64,000 bases of DNA. Origin: Algoriphagus winogradskyi. GTDB lineage: Bacteria > Bacteroidota > Bacteroidia > Cytophagales > Cyclobacteriaceae. Position numbers and translations under genes: made by a program. How positions within the stretch are numbered: the stretch's first letter is position 1; each line of letters opens with the position of its first letter. The notes below the pieces were generated by a model. That model worked only from the letters and a program-made list of their open reading frames with translations, made no database searches and was not told the DNA's origin. Where the stretch lies: positions 1 through 64,000 of the forward strand of contig NZ_FXUA01000007.1 of assembly GCF_900182815.1 (NCBI RefSeq), written 5' to 3'. Shown piece by piece: positions 52,905 through 61,265 of the stretch.

Positions 52905-55175
52905 TTAGTCTATAATTCTGAGCTTCGCAAAGCTAAGTAATAATGTTTTCTCGCCAAAATGCTCGAATTGAATCGTTGCTTTTCGGTTAATTCCTTCTGT
53001 TTCAATCTTTTGAACTTTTCCAAAGCCAAACTTTGGATGTTCTACCAATTGCTCAGCCTGAAGATTGTTCGTGTTGGAAGGCTTGAAATCAGGACTTGGT
53101 GTGTGCAGTTTCATTGCCGTAGGCATTCTGGTTTCTGGCTTCTTCTTGATTCCTATATAACCTGAGGAAGACTCCGATGCCCCTGGTACTCCCTCTTTTC
53201 GGAATGCGCCTGGCATTTCTTTCGAAGATACCTTTTTACTAACCTTTATGCAATCAGGGGATACTTCTTCTAGGAATCTGCTTGGTTCACAATTCAGCAA
53301 CCTGCCGTAGCGATACCGCGTGAGCGCATAGGTGAAATATAATTTGTCCATCGCCCTGGTCGTGGCCACATAGAACAACCTTCGTTCCTCTTCGAGATCT
53401 TCGCGGCTTTGCATCATCATCTGTGAGGGGAACAAATCCTCCTCCATTCCTACCACGAAAACCTGCTTAAATTCCAATCCTTTTGAAGAGTGAATTGTCA
53501 TCAAGGTGATGGCGTCTGTGGTGTCTTTGTCACGGTCATTATCCGTCAGTAAAGCGATTTCCTGAAGGAAAGCACCAAGGCTCTTGTCCTCATTCTCTTC
53601 ATTGTCCACATATTCTTTGATGGCATTGAGCAATTCCTGGACGTTTTCATAGCGGTTCAGACCTTCTATGGTTTTGTCTTCATAGAGCTCACGCAGCAGG
53701 CCACTTTGCTTTGCTATGCTACTTGCTGCTTCGAAAGCATCCTTGCGTTCTACTTCGATCTTGAAAGCTTTGATCATCGTTGCAAAGTCATCCAGCTGAC
53801 TGGCGGCTCTACCTCCGATGAAGCTGTGTGCATTTTGCACTACTTCCCAAAGCTGCATATCGTGATCAAATGCTGCGACTAGAATCTTGTCCACCGATGT
53901 ATCTCCAATTCCGCGCTTTGGATAATTTACAATCCTTTTGAAAGCTTCTTCATCCACGGGGTTCACTGTGAATCTCATGTAGGCCATCAGATCCTTAATT
54001 TCCTTTCTTTGGTAGAAAGAAAGTCCACCTACGATTTTATACGTCAGGTTCAATTTGCGAAGGGCTTCCTCTATAGCTCGGGATTGGGAGTTGGTTCTAT
54101 AGAGGATCGCGAAATCACTGTTGTTGAGTTTTTTGGTATTTCGCTCTTCAAAAATCGTGGAGGCGACAATTCTCCCTTCCTCACTGTCGGTACTAGCCTT
54201 GACTAATTCAATTTGATCTCCGTCACCGTTTGAAGTCCAGACGTTCTTCTTAAGCTGGGCTTTATTTTTTTCAATGATAGAGTTCGCAGCATCTACGATC
54301 ATTTTGGTAGATCGGTAGTTTTGCTCCAGTTTTACCACAAATAGATCAGGATAATCTTTCTCAAAATTGAGGATGTTCTGGATATCCGCTCCACGGAAAG
54401 CATAGATACTTTGTGCATCATCACCTACCACACAGATGTTTTGGTGGACAGCCGCCAGCTTTTTAGTGATGAGATATTGGGAAAGGTTTGTATCCTGAAA
54501 CTCATCCACCATGACATACCTAAAGCGTTGCTGATATTTATTCAATACATCCAGATGATCACGGAAAAGGATGTTTGTATTGAAAAGCAAATCATCAAAA
54601 TCCATCGCTCCGGCTTTGAAAAGCCTATCCTGATACCGCTGGTAGATTTCTCCCATTTTCGGTTTCATGGCAGCTTCATCGTCTGCTTTCACAAAGGGAT
54701 CATCCTGATATACTTTCCAAGTGATCAGGCGGTTTTTGGCTCCCGAAATTCGAGAGAGTACTGCGTTTGCTTTATAAACTTTGTCGTCAAGACGCATTTC
54801 TTTCACAATCGTACGGATCAGTGACTTGGAGTCGTCTGAATCGTAAATCGTGAAGTTGGAAGGGTAGCCGATTTTTGGAGCTTCCACACGAAGAATCTTT
54901 GCAAATACGGAGTGAAATGTTCCCATCCATGTATTTCTAGCTTCCAGTCCTGCAACTGTCTCAATTCGATGGCGCATCTCAGCCGCTGCCTTATTGGTAA
55001 AGGTCAATGACAAAATATTGAAGGCATCTACTCCTTTGGCAAATATCAGGTGGGCGATTCGGTAAGTAAGTACACGGGTTTTGCCCGAACCAGCACCAGC
55101 GATGATCATAACGGGTCCATCCGTATGCTCTACAGCGAGTCGTTGCTCTGGGTTTAAACTATCGAGGTAATCCAT
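52905..55175 (-). CDS. UvrD/PcrA/Rep-type ATP-dependent helicase
   Basis: A superfamily 1A 3'-5' DNA helicase of 756 residues when started at the ATG at 55175 (the earlier ATG at 55211 is also in frame). Motifs are Q (LNPEQRLAV), Walker A AGAGSGKT, DEFQDTN, GDDAQSIYAFRGA, VTRAMDKLY-like region (FYVATTRAMDKL) and the long 2B insertion. A C-terminal segment (AEQLVEHPKFGFGKV) resembles the Tudor-like PcrA tail. Likely roles are repair and clearing of RNA polymerase. Confidence 0.93.
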   Translation of the reverse strand: MDYLDSLNPEQRLAVEHTDGPVMIIAGAGSGKTRVLTYRIAHLIFAKGVDAFNILSLTFTNKAAAEMRHRIETVAGLEARNTWMGTFHSVFAKILRVEAPKIGYPSNFTIYDSDDSKSLIRTIVKEMRLDDKVYKANAVLSRISGAKNRLITWKVYQDDPFVKADDEAAMKPKMGEIYQRYQDRLFKAGAMDFDDLLFNTNILFRDHLDVLNKYQQRFRYVMVDEFQDTNLSQYLITKKLAAVHQNICVVGDDAQSIYAFRGADIQNILNFEKDYPDLFVVKLEQNYRSTKMIVDAANSIIEKNKAQLKKNVWTSNGDGDQIELVKASTDSEEGRIVASTIFEERNTKKLNNSDFAILYRTNSQSRAIEEALRKLNLTYKIVGGLSFYQRKEIKDLMAYMRFTVNPVDEEAFKRIVNYPKRGIGDTSVDKILVAAFDHDMQLWEVVQNAHSFIGGRAASQLDDFATMIKAFKIEVERKDAFEAASSIAKQSGLLRELYEDKTIEGLNRYENVQELLNAIKEYVDNEENEDKSLGAFLQEIALLTDNDRDKDTTDAITLMTIHSSKGLEFKQVFVVGMEEDLFPSQMMMQSREDLEEERRLFYVATTRAMDKLYFTYALTRYRYGRLLNCEPSRFLEEVSPDCIKVSKKVSSKEMPGAFRKEGVPGASESSSGYIGIKKKPETRMPTAMKLHTPSPDFKPSNTNNLQAEQLVEHPKFGFGKVQKIETEGINRKATIQFEHFGEKTLLLSFAKLRIID

Positions 55176-55326
55176 TTTGTTTTGAAGCAAGAAACTAGAT
55201 ACAAGAATCATGAGTGAGTATCAAGTAGCTAGTATCAAGATTTGAGATTAAAGTTAGTGTTTGGGAATTTTCCAATCTTTCAATTTTTCAATCCGCCACG
55301 GCGGAAAAGTCCTTGCAATTCAGAAA

Positions 55327-56166
55327 TTAAATTTTCCATCGCTTGTGACTCCAGAGATAAAGATCCGGCTGAAGTCTAATGTTTTCTTCCAACATGTCAC
55401 AGAACTGATCGGTGATCCTGTGTTCGTAGATCTTATCAAATGGTGGCTCAGCTAATTTGATCATTTCGTAGCGATAATGCCCCCTTTTGATTTTGGTCAT
55501 TTTACCATAGACGACGTGGAGGTTCATTTTCTTTGCGAGAAACTCTGCGCCCTCAAAAAAGACAGCAGGTCTATGTAAGAAGTTCCTTTTGTATCTTTTT
55601 TCCGAACTCGGCGGACGCTGATCCGAACCAAGTAATACTATTCTTGGTGATTTTGCTAAGGTAAGCATGGTCCTCCGAAAAGCCTTTTTTTCTGTAACTA
55701 TTCCGCCAAAATGTGTCCGAATAGTATTGATGAGGTTACCAAAGAACCGATTATTGACTTTCAGGTAAACTGTTTCAACGGGTGCCTGAACGGCCTGGTT
55801 GATACCAATTACGCCCATTTCCCAGTTAAATAAGTGACCTGAAACCAGTAAGGCAGATGTGCCGGAATTGACCACTTCATCTAGGTAATGTGTATTGACC
55901 ATCTGAAATCTTTTTTCAAACTCTCGTTCAGAGATTGTCAGCAGTTTGATAGTCTCTGCCAAGGAATCGGTGAAATTACGGTAAAATCGATTTCTGATTT
56001 TAATCCGCTCTTTTTCTGACTTTTCCGCAAAAGCAAATTTCAAATTTTCATCAATTACTTGCTTTCTGTAACGAAGAATAAATCTTGCTACCAAATAAAG
56101 TAAATCAGAGATGAGGTATAGAAAGGAAAGAGGTAAGAAAGAAATTAGCCTTATTACAAAGGTCAT
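55327..56166 (-). CDS. Lipid A-type lauroyl/myristoyl acyltransferase (HtrB/LpxL family), copy 1
   Basis: 279 residues. An N-terminal hydrophobic helix (about residues 5-30) anchors it to the inner membrane. The acyltransferase motif SGHLFNWE carries the conserved HxxxxE. GSDQRPPSSEKRY is the arginine-containing second block. It is paralogous to the gene at 56299, with the same length and the same C-terminus, LQPDLYLWSHKRWK. The two are probably one operon; which acyl positions they modify is unknown. Confidence 0.88.
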   Translation of the reverse strand: MTFVIRLISFLPLSFLYLISDLLYLVARFILRYRKQVIDENLKFAFAEKSEKERIKIRNRFYRNFTDSLAETIKLLTISEREFEKRFQMVNTHYLDEVVNSGTSALLVSGHLFNWEMGVIGINQAVQAPVETVYLKVNNRFFGNLINTIRTHFGGIVTEKKAFRRTMLTLAKSPRIVLLGSDQRPPSSEKRYKRNFLHRPAVFFEGAEFLAKKMNLHVVYGKMTKIKRGHYRYEMIKLAEPPFDKIYEHRITDQFCDMLEENIRLQPDLYLWSHKRWKI

Positions 56167-56298
56167 TTGGGTTTAGGGATATCAAGCTGATGAGTTCTTT
56201 ACAAAGAAAAGGAAATCAACCGATTTCTTCTTCTAAAACTTTGTCAGCATAAGTAATCCATCTGCCTTCAGTTCTTCATAATGAAACTTTGCTGACCA

Positions 56299-57138
56299 TT
56301 ACAATTTCCAGCGCTTATGACTCCACAGATATAGGTCTGGTTGCAAGACGATGTTTTCTTGAAGTCTTCTGCTAAACTCATCTGTTATGCTATGTGGGGC
56401 ATGATCATCATAGGGCGGTTTTGCAAGTTCTGAGAATTCGAAACGGTAATGACCTCGCTTTATTTTGGTCATTTGACCATAGAATACCGGTAGATTCATT
56501 TTTTTTGCAAGTACTTCTCCACCTTCAAAAAACAATGCATTTCGATTCATGAATTTCTTAGTATAGCGACTGTCCGACACGGGAGGTCGCTGATCGGCAG
56601 CGAGATGGACAATTCTTGGGGTGTTTCTCATGGTAATCATGCTGCGCCTGAAGGCCGTTTTCTCGGTCATGATACCTCCGAAATGAGTCCTGATCGCCAA
56701 CATTAGTTTGTTGAAGAAGGGGTTGTTAAGCTTTAAATATACTGTTTCAGCAGTCACTTCGGTATTTAATGCAACTCCTAGAATTGCCATCTCCCAATTA
56801 AAGACATGGCCTGCCATCATGAGGGAGCTTTTACCATTTTTTACTGGTTCATCCACCAAGTGCTGATTAACTACTTGAAATCTTTTCCTAAGCTCTTTTT
56901 CGGAAATCGTCAGCATCTTGAATGTCTCAGCAAAAAAAGCATCGGTAAAATTTCTGTAGAACTTGTTTCGGATCAACTTCCTTTCAGCAGGAGTTTTTTC
57001 AGGAAATGCATAAAGAAGGTTTTCGTCGATGACTTTTTTGCGGTAGGCAATTACATATCGAGCTATTAAGTAAAGGATGTCTGAAAAAATATATAGTACC
57101 GATAAAGGCAATCTGGAGAGGAGTCTAAGTATAAACAT
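56299..57138 (-). CDS. Lipid A-type lauroyl/myristoyl acyltransferase (HtrB/LpxL family), copy 2
   Basis: 279 residues and clearly paralogous to the downstream copy (matching RNKFYRNFTDAFF, AGHVFNWE with HxxxxE, and LQPDLYLWSHKRWK). The N-terminal anchor is longer and more hydrophobic. The two genes are separated by 132 bp. Two divergent copies suggest the organism adds two different acyl chains (as LpxL and LpxM do), or that they act on different lipids. Confidence 0.88.
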   Translation of the reverse strand: MFILRLLSRLPLSVLYIFSDILYLIARYVIAYRKKVIDENLLYAFPEKTPAERKLIRNKFYRNFTDAFFAETFKMLTISEKELRKRFQVVNQHLVDEPVKNGKSSLMMAGHVFNWEMAILGVALNTEVTAETVYLKLNNPFFNKLMLAIRTHFGGIMTEKTAFRRSMITMRNTPRIVHLAADQRPPVSDSRYTKKFMNRNALFFEGGEVLAKKMNLPVFYGQMTKIKRGHYRFEFSELAKPPYDDHAPHSITDEFSRRLQENIVLQPDLYLWSHKRWKL

Positions 57139-57261
57139 CTCGGCTAAGACTAAAGTTAGTGCGTGTATTTAGAAGATTTGTGAACGCTTTTTAAAACGAA
57201 TGCGTTCGATTTATTCTCATTTTCTAGTTATAAATTGACCCAATTGTTACTTTTGGAGCTT

Positions 57262-57855
57262 ATGTCGGAAGTTCAGCGCAGAAAATATTCTCAGGAAGAG
57301 AAAAATGCCATCTTCGATGGTGAGTTTATGCCACACATAGACTCCATGTACAATTTTGGCTACAGGCTCACCTTCGATGAAGATGATGCCAAAGATCTTG
57401 TGCAGGATACTTACCTGAAAGCCTATCGGTTTATCAACTCATTTGAGCAAGGTACGAATGCCAAAGCCTGGCTTTTCAGAATCCTGAAAAACAGCTTTAT
57501 TAATGAGTACCGGAAAAAATCAAAGCAGCCCACGAAGGTAGATTATCAGGAAGTTGAAACTTATTACAACTCGGATGACGTTCACTACCAAAGTACTAGT
57601 GATCTCAGGGCAGAATCTGTCAAAGATATGCTTGGTGATGAGATCTCTAATGCATTGAATAGTTTGGCGGTAGATTTTCGTACGGTAATTATCCTGTGTG
57701 ATTTGGAAGGTTTTACCTACGAAGAGATGGCCAAGATTCTGGATATCCCTATTGGGACAGTGAGATCCAGACTGCACCGCGCAAGAAATCTATTGAAAGA
57801 GAAGCTTCAAGGATATGCCCATAATATGGGATATAATACGGACGAGGAGGAATAA
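57262..57855 (+). CDS. ECF-type RNA polymerase sigma factor
   Basis: 197 residues from the ATG at 57262, chosen because GGAG lies 4 bp before it. Region 2 is LTFDEDDAKDLVQDTYLKAYRF with the conserved core, and region 4 is the helix-turn-helix YEEMAKILDIPIGTVRSRLHRARNLL. No other sigma domains are present. A perfect TACTTTTG box at 57247-57254 precedes the ATG closely, so the transcript may be nearly leaderless. It is followed by an anti-sigma-like gene. Confidence 0.93.
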   Translation: MSEVQRRKYSQEEKNAIFDGEFMPHIDSMYNFGYRLTFDEDDAKDLVQDTYLKAYRFINSFEQGTNAKAWLFRILKNSFINEYRKKSKQPTKVDYQEVETYYNSDDVHYQSTSDLRAESVKDMLGDEISNALNSLAVDFRTVIILCDLEGFTYEEMAKILDIPIGTVRSRLHRARNLLKEKLQGYAHNMGYNTDEEE

Positions 57856-57869
57856 TTAAAAAATTACCC

Positions 57870-58142
57870 ATGGAAATGAATGACAACCCATCTGGAGAGC
57901 GAAAGATGCAATGCAGTGACGAGAGCAAATGCTTCGAACTGCTAGAAAGTATTTTGGACGGTGAGCTGCAAGATTCTGGCAAGGAAGTCTTGAAGGAAAA
58001 GCTGGCCAAATGTCAACCGTGTTTTGAACATTACCACCTGGAGCAGGCTATCCGCGATGTATTGAAGACAAAATGCACTAAACACGCTGTACCTACTGAA
58101 CTTGCGGATCGTATTCGCAAAGAGATTCAGGATATTAAATAG
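57870..58142 (+). CDS. Probable zinc-binding anti-sigma factor
   Basis: 90 residues, one gene downstream of the ECF sigma factor. Cys and His are concentrated in the middle: CxxC in LAKCQPCFEHYH, plus Cys in SKCFELLES and KTKCTKH. This resembles the zinc-binding anti-sigma domain of RsrA-type proteins. There is no transmembrane helix, so it is a soluble, redox-sensing candidate. It is inferred to hold the sigma factor inactive until oxidised. Confidence 0.75.
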   Translation: MEMNDNPSGERKMQCSDESKCFELLESILDGELQDSGKEVLKEKLAKCQPCFEHYHLEQAIRDVLKTKCTKHAVPTELADRIRKEIQDIK

Positions 58143-58144
58143 TC

Positions 58145-58717
58145 ATGACCCAAGGAAAGGCCATTATTTTTTCCGCCCCATCTGGATCAGGCAAAACTTC
58201 GTTAGTCAAGCATTTGATCCAAAATATCCCAAATTTGGGATTTTCTATTTCCGCCTGTACACGCGACAAGCGGGGAAGACATGAGGTTCATGGCAAAGAT
58301 TACTACTTCCTCTCTCAGGAGGAATTCATCAAGAAAATAGACGAAGACGCATTTATAGAATGGGAAGAAGTCTATGCCGGTAACTTCTACGGTACACTGA
58401 AAGAAGAGATCCAACGTATCTGGGATTCAGGTAAAGCAGTTATTTTCGATGTGGATGTGAAAGGTGGATTAGCCTTGAAAAAATATTTCGGAGAGCAGGC
58501 GTTGGCGATTTTTGTGAAAGTACCTAGCTTGGAAGTGCTCAAAACCCGACTCAGTGATAGAGGAACGGAATCCGAAGAATCACTTTCCCGCCGCTTATTC
58601 AAAGCGGAATTCGAATCCAAGTTTGAACCCCAGTTTGATGTCACTGTAGTAAATGACGAATTCTCAAAGTCAAGCGCAGAAGCTGAGTATTTGGTCAGCG
58701 AATTTTTAGCTAGGTAA
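58145..58717 (+). CDS. gmk: Guanylate kinase
   Basis: Phosphorylates GMP to GDP. The P-loop SAPSGSGKTS (about residues 9-18), the GMP-binding SACTRDKR and GKDYYFL segments, and the lid region LKTRLSDRGTESEESLSRRL are clear. Length (190) is normal. It begins 2 bp after the anti-sigma gene, so it is transcribed with the sigma/anti-sigma pair, and ends 3 bp before nadD. Confidence 0.96.
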   Translation: MTQGKAIIFSAPSGSGKTSLVKHLIQNIPNLGFSISACTRDKRGRHEVHGKDYYFLSQEEFIKKIDEDAFIEWEEVYAGNFYGTLKEEIQRIWDSGKAVIFDVDVKGGLALKKYFGEQALAIFVKVPSLEVLKTRLSDRGTESEESLSRRLFKAEFESKFEPQFDVTVVNDEFSKSSAEAEYLVSEFLAR

Positions 58718-58720
58718 GTT

Positions 58721-59287
58721 TTGAAGATCGGTCTATACTTCGGTTCTTTCAATCCCATCCATATCGGTCATCTGATCATCGCAGATACGCTTCACGACCG
58801 CACAGATTTAGATCAGGTTTGGTTTGTGGTGAGTCCGCAGAATCCGCTAAAAAAACGTCAGTCTTTGATTCATGAGTTTGATAGACTGCGAATGGTGGAG
58901 TTGGCGATCGAGGACAATTACCAGTTTCGGGCTTCAGATGTGGAGTTCTCCATGCCCAAGCCTAGCTACACCATAGATACCCTCGCTTACCTGACTGACC
59001 AATACCCACAGCATCAGTTTTGCTTATTTTTAGGTTCGGATAATCTGACTCAGCTGAAGCGCTGGAAGAATTACCAGACCATTCTGGACAACTATGAGAT
59101 CTTCGTCTATCCACGACCAGGCGACGCGATCTCCTTTGAGCATCCGAATATCAAGCTGATCGACGCACCACTTTTAGATATCTCAGCCACCTTTATCCGC
59201 AAGTCTATCTTGGCTGGCAATTCTGTCAAGTACCTCTTACCTGATGGAGTGGCGGATTATATCCGGGATAAGAAGTTGTATTTGTAG
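58721..59287 (+). CDS. nadD: Nicotinate-nucleotide adenylyltransferase
   Basis: Makes deamido-NAD from NaMN and ATP. The nucleotidyltransferase motif GSFNPIHIGH is at residues 8-17, followed by the substrate loop SPQNPLKKRQ and the C-terminal ISATFIRKSI (SxTxxR). It starts with TTG at 58721 since no ATG lies near the N-terminus of the fold. Length 188. It ends the sigma-anti-sigma-gmk-nadD run. Confidence 0.94.
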   Translation: MKIGLYFGSFNPIHIGHLIIADTLHDRTDLDQVWFVVSPQNPLKKRQSLIHEFDRLRMVELAIEDNYQFRASDVEFSMPKPSYTIDTLAYLTDQYPQHQFCLFLGSDNLTQLKRWKNYQTILDNYEIFVYPRPGDAISFEHPNIKLIDAPLLDISATFIRKSILAGNSVKYLLPDGVADYIRDKKLYL

Positions 59288-59356
59288 GGGTAATCATTTG
59301 AATTCAAGCTATTTGCATTTTACATCTAGTTTTACGTTGTGTAAACTATGTATAAG

Positions 59357-59475
59357 TTATTTTCAAACTAATCTTTGCGATCAAAAAAAAAAAAATAGTA
59401 AACTTATACCGAAGTCTTAAGTGAGACCTGATTCCGGCCGGGATTTTTTGAATCAATCTTTAACTATTTTCAATC
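59357..59475 (+). promoter_or_regulatory. Conserved promoter/leader, module 1
   Basis: The block begins TTATTTTCAAACTAATCTTTGCGAT, in which the TAATCTTTG section approximates the Bacteroidota -7 box, then an A13 tract (59383-59395) and a 31-nt core (59399-59429) identical in modules 2 and 3. GTCT-TAAGTG-AGAC can form a small hairpin within the core. The peptide ATG is 47 bp past the core. Confidence 0.6.
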
Positions 59476-59718
59476 ATGAAAAAATTATTATTTGGGATGA
59501 TCCTTTTTGGGGCATTAGTTATTACTAATTCATCATTAGCAGACGATAGAGGGTCAGAAAAAAGGTACTATGGGGAGGTCGAATGTCCAGATGGATCTAT
59601 AATACCTGTTACAGGTAAATGCTGTGAACCGGGAGGCGTTTTTATGTGTAATTATGTATCATGTTCAAATTATACGCCACTTACTCCAATATGTCCATCA
59701 ATAGGAGGTTCAATATGA
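59476..59718 (+). CDS. Short secreted Cys-rich peptide, module 1
   Basis: 80 residues. The signal peptide MKKLLFGMILFGALVI is shared, with small changes, by all three peptides of the array. The mature part has six Cys (VEC, KCC, FMC, VSC, PIC), so up to three disulfides may form after export. The mature sequence is unlike the other two. No known domain is evident. Its stop overlaps the propeller gene's ATG by 4 bp (ATGA) and a strong AGGAGG lies at 59703-59708, so the two products are translationally coupled. Confidence 0.75.
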   Translation: MKKLLFGMILFGALVITNSSLADDRGSEKRYYGEVECPDGSIIPVTGKCCEPGGVFMCNYVSCSNYTPLTPICPSIGGSI

Positions 59719-60845
59719 GATTTTTAATGATTTTCGGATTGGTAATAATTCTAATTTCGTGTCAGAATCGACAAAAAACTCTAGGGGAAATTGAAGTTCC
59801 CCTAGAGCACGAAAAAATACTTACATCAACCATATTTGAAAAACCTTCTATCCTGAGACTCAAGTTTAATGATCGGATATATCCTTCTAAAATTGATCAA
59901 ATTAATTTTTTGGATAATCATATATATGTTTTGGATAAAAATTTTGGTATTATTTTTAAATTTTCAAAAGAAGGTGATCTATTAACAACTTTAGAAAAAC
60001 GAGGAGAAGGACCTGAAGAATATCAGTATTTACATAGGTTTAGAGTTGATACTGAAAATAAAACTATAGAAGTTTATGATAAGGTTGGTCAAAAAATCAT
60101 TATCTATGATTCAAATTTTAAATTTAAAGAATCGATAAAGATCGGTTTGTTTTTTGAGAATTTTGAAAAAATAAGTGATAAAAAGTATCTTATATATTTA
60201 GCTCAAGAAAATATTTTTAATGGTAAAAATGTATCTAATAATTTGATTATTTGGGATAACGGTGAAATCACATTCTCTGATATTTTGCAAAGACCTACTG
60301 ATATAAAATTTCAAGATAATTCTATTTATTTTAATAGGATGAGTAAAAGTATCTATTTTACACAAGCATTTAATGATACTATTTACAAATTTGATGTGAA
60401 TGTAAATAGAATTGTTGAAAAAAGCATAGTTAACTTTCCTAATAAGTTGTTCGGAAGTTTTTCTTCTATTGATGAAATTGATAGGGTTTTTAATGATAAG
60501 ACTTATTCTACTAATATAGATTATTTAGTGTTAAATGATAAAGTGATATCATTTAATTATATCAAGTCAGACAATGGTGCATTATCATTTATGAGGTATT
60601 TTTATTTTCCACACTCAAATTTTGTTTTTCAAGGAACAAGTTTGTACAATGATTTTGATGGGATCTTTTTATTTAGACATATTTATTTTAGGGACAATAT
60701 TTTTACATATGTTGTTTCGCCAGAGTCTTTGTCCAATTTAGATTTAGAAAAAGTAAGTGAAGATCTGAGGGGTTCGATTGATGAATCTATTTCTTTCGAA
60801 GATCAATTTTTACTATTGTCATTCAAAATTAAAGATAATTTGTAG
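59715..60845 (+). CDS. 6-bladed beta-propeller lipoprotein, module 1
   Basis: 376 residues from the ATG at 59715. A lipobox ILISC (Cys at about residue 16) marks a lipoprotein. The body is of repeated beta blades, with the characteristic RGEGPEEYQYLHRF motif found in this Bacteroidota 6-bladed propeller group (often annotated TolB-like or BF3164-like). The gene is strikingly AT-rich compared with genes to its left, with many AAT, ATA and TTT codons. It has no catalytic signature; binding of the adjacent peptide or of another ligand is only an inference. Confidence 0.8.
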   Translation: MRFLMIFGLVIILISCQNRQKTLGEIEVPLEHEKILTSTIFEKPSILRLKFNDRIYPSKIDQINFLDNHIYVLDKNFGIIFKFSKEGDLLTTLEKRGEGPEEYQYLHRFRVDTENKTIEVYDKVGQKIIIYDSNFKFKESIKIGLFFENFEKISDKKYLIYLAQENIFNGKNVSNNLIIWDNGEITFSDILQRPTDIKFQDNSIYFNRMSKSIYFTQAFNDTIYKFDVNVNRIVEKSIVNFPNKLFGSFSSIDEIDRVFNDKTYSTNIDYLVLNDKVISFNYIKSDNGALSFMRYFYFPHSNFVFQGTSLYNDFDGIFLFRHIYFRDNIFTYVVSPESLSNLDLEKVSEDLRGSIDESISFEDQFLLLSFKIKDNL

Positions 60846-60901
60846 TTTAAATTTAAGCTGTTTAAAAAGGGTGATTTTAACGTTGTAAATACAAACATAA
60901 T

Positions 60902-61014
60902 TTTATTTCAACCTAACTCTTGCGATTAAAAAAAAATAGTAAACTTATACCGAAGTCTTAAGTGAGACCTTATTCTTGGCCGAGTTTTTTTAATTAGTTC
61001 AATATTAAAGTTTT
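60902..61014 (+). promoter_or_regulatory. Conserved promoter/leader, module 2
   Basis: Same organisation as module 1: TTTATTTCAACCTAACTCTTGCGATT, an A9 tract (60928-60936), then the identical 31-nt core at 60940-60970. The peptide ATG follows 45 bp later. The last part before the ATG is diverged. Confidence 0.6.
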
Positions 61015-61203
61015 ATGAAAAAGTTATTATTTGGAATGGCCTTCTTTTTTGGGGCTATGATGTTTAGCAGTGTTAGTGTCCAGGCAACGGACCCTGTACC
61101 AAAATGGGTTTGTTGTCAAACTTGGAAAATAAGTGAATGTGTTGATAGATTTGGATGGCCATTTAATGGAACAGAAAAGGTTGAGGCAGATTTTTGTTCT
61201 TAA
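61015..61203 (+). CDS. Short secreted Cys-rich peptide, module 2
   Basis: 62 residues. The start MKKLLFGMAFFFGAMM matches the signal of the other array peptides. The mature part has four Cys (CC, EC, FC) and is shorter than that of module 1. A perfect terminator-like hairpin (61214-61239) lies 10 bp past the stop, before the propeller gene, so the peptide is expected to be made in excess. No domain is recognised. Confidence 0.72.
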   Translation: MKKLLFGMAFFFGAMMFSSVSVQATDPVPKWVCCQTWKISECVDRFGWPFNGTEKVEADFCS

Positions 61204-61213
61204 TCTAATATAT

Positions 61214-61239
61214 AAAAGCTGAGATTCATCTCAGCTTTT
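61214..61239 (+). terminator. Terminator-like hairpin between peptide and propeller, module 2
   Basis: AAAAGCTGAGA (61214-61224) and TCTCAGCTTTT (61229-61239) form an 11-bp stem with a TTCA loop, followed by CTTTAA. The propeller gene starts 27 bp downstream. Partial readthrough would lower propeller expression relative to the peptide. Confidence 0.65.
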
Positions 61240-61265
61240 CTTTAAACCATGCAAATAAATATTTG

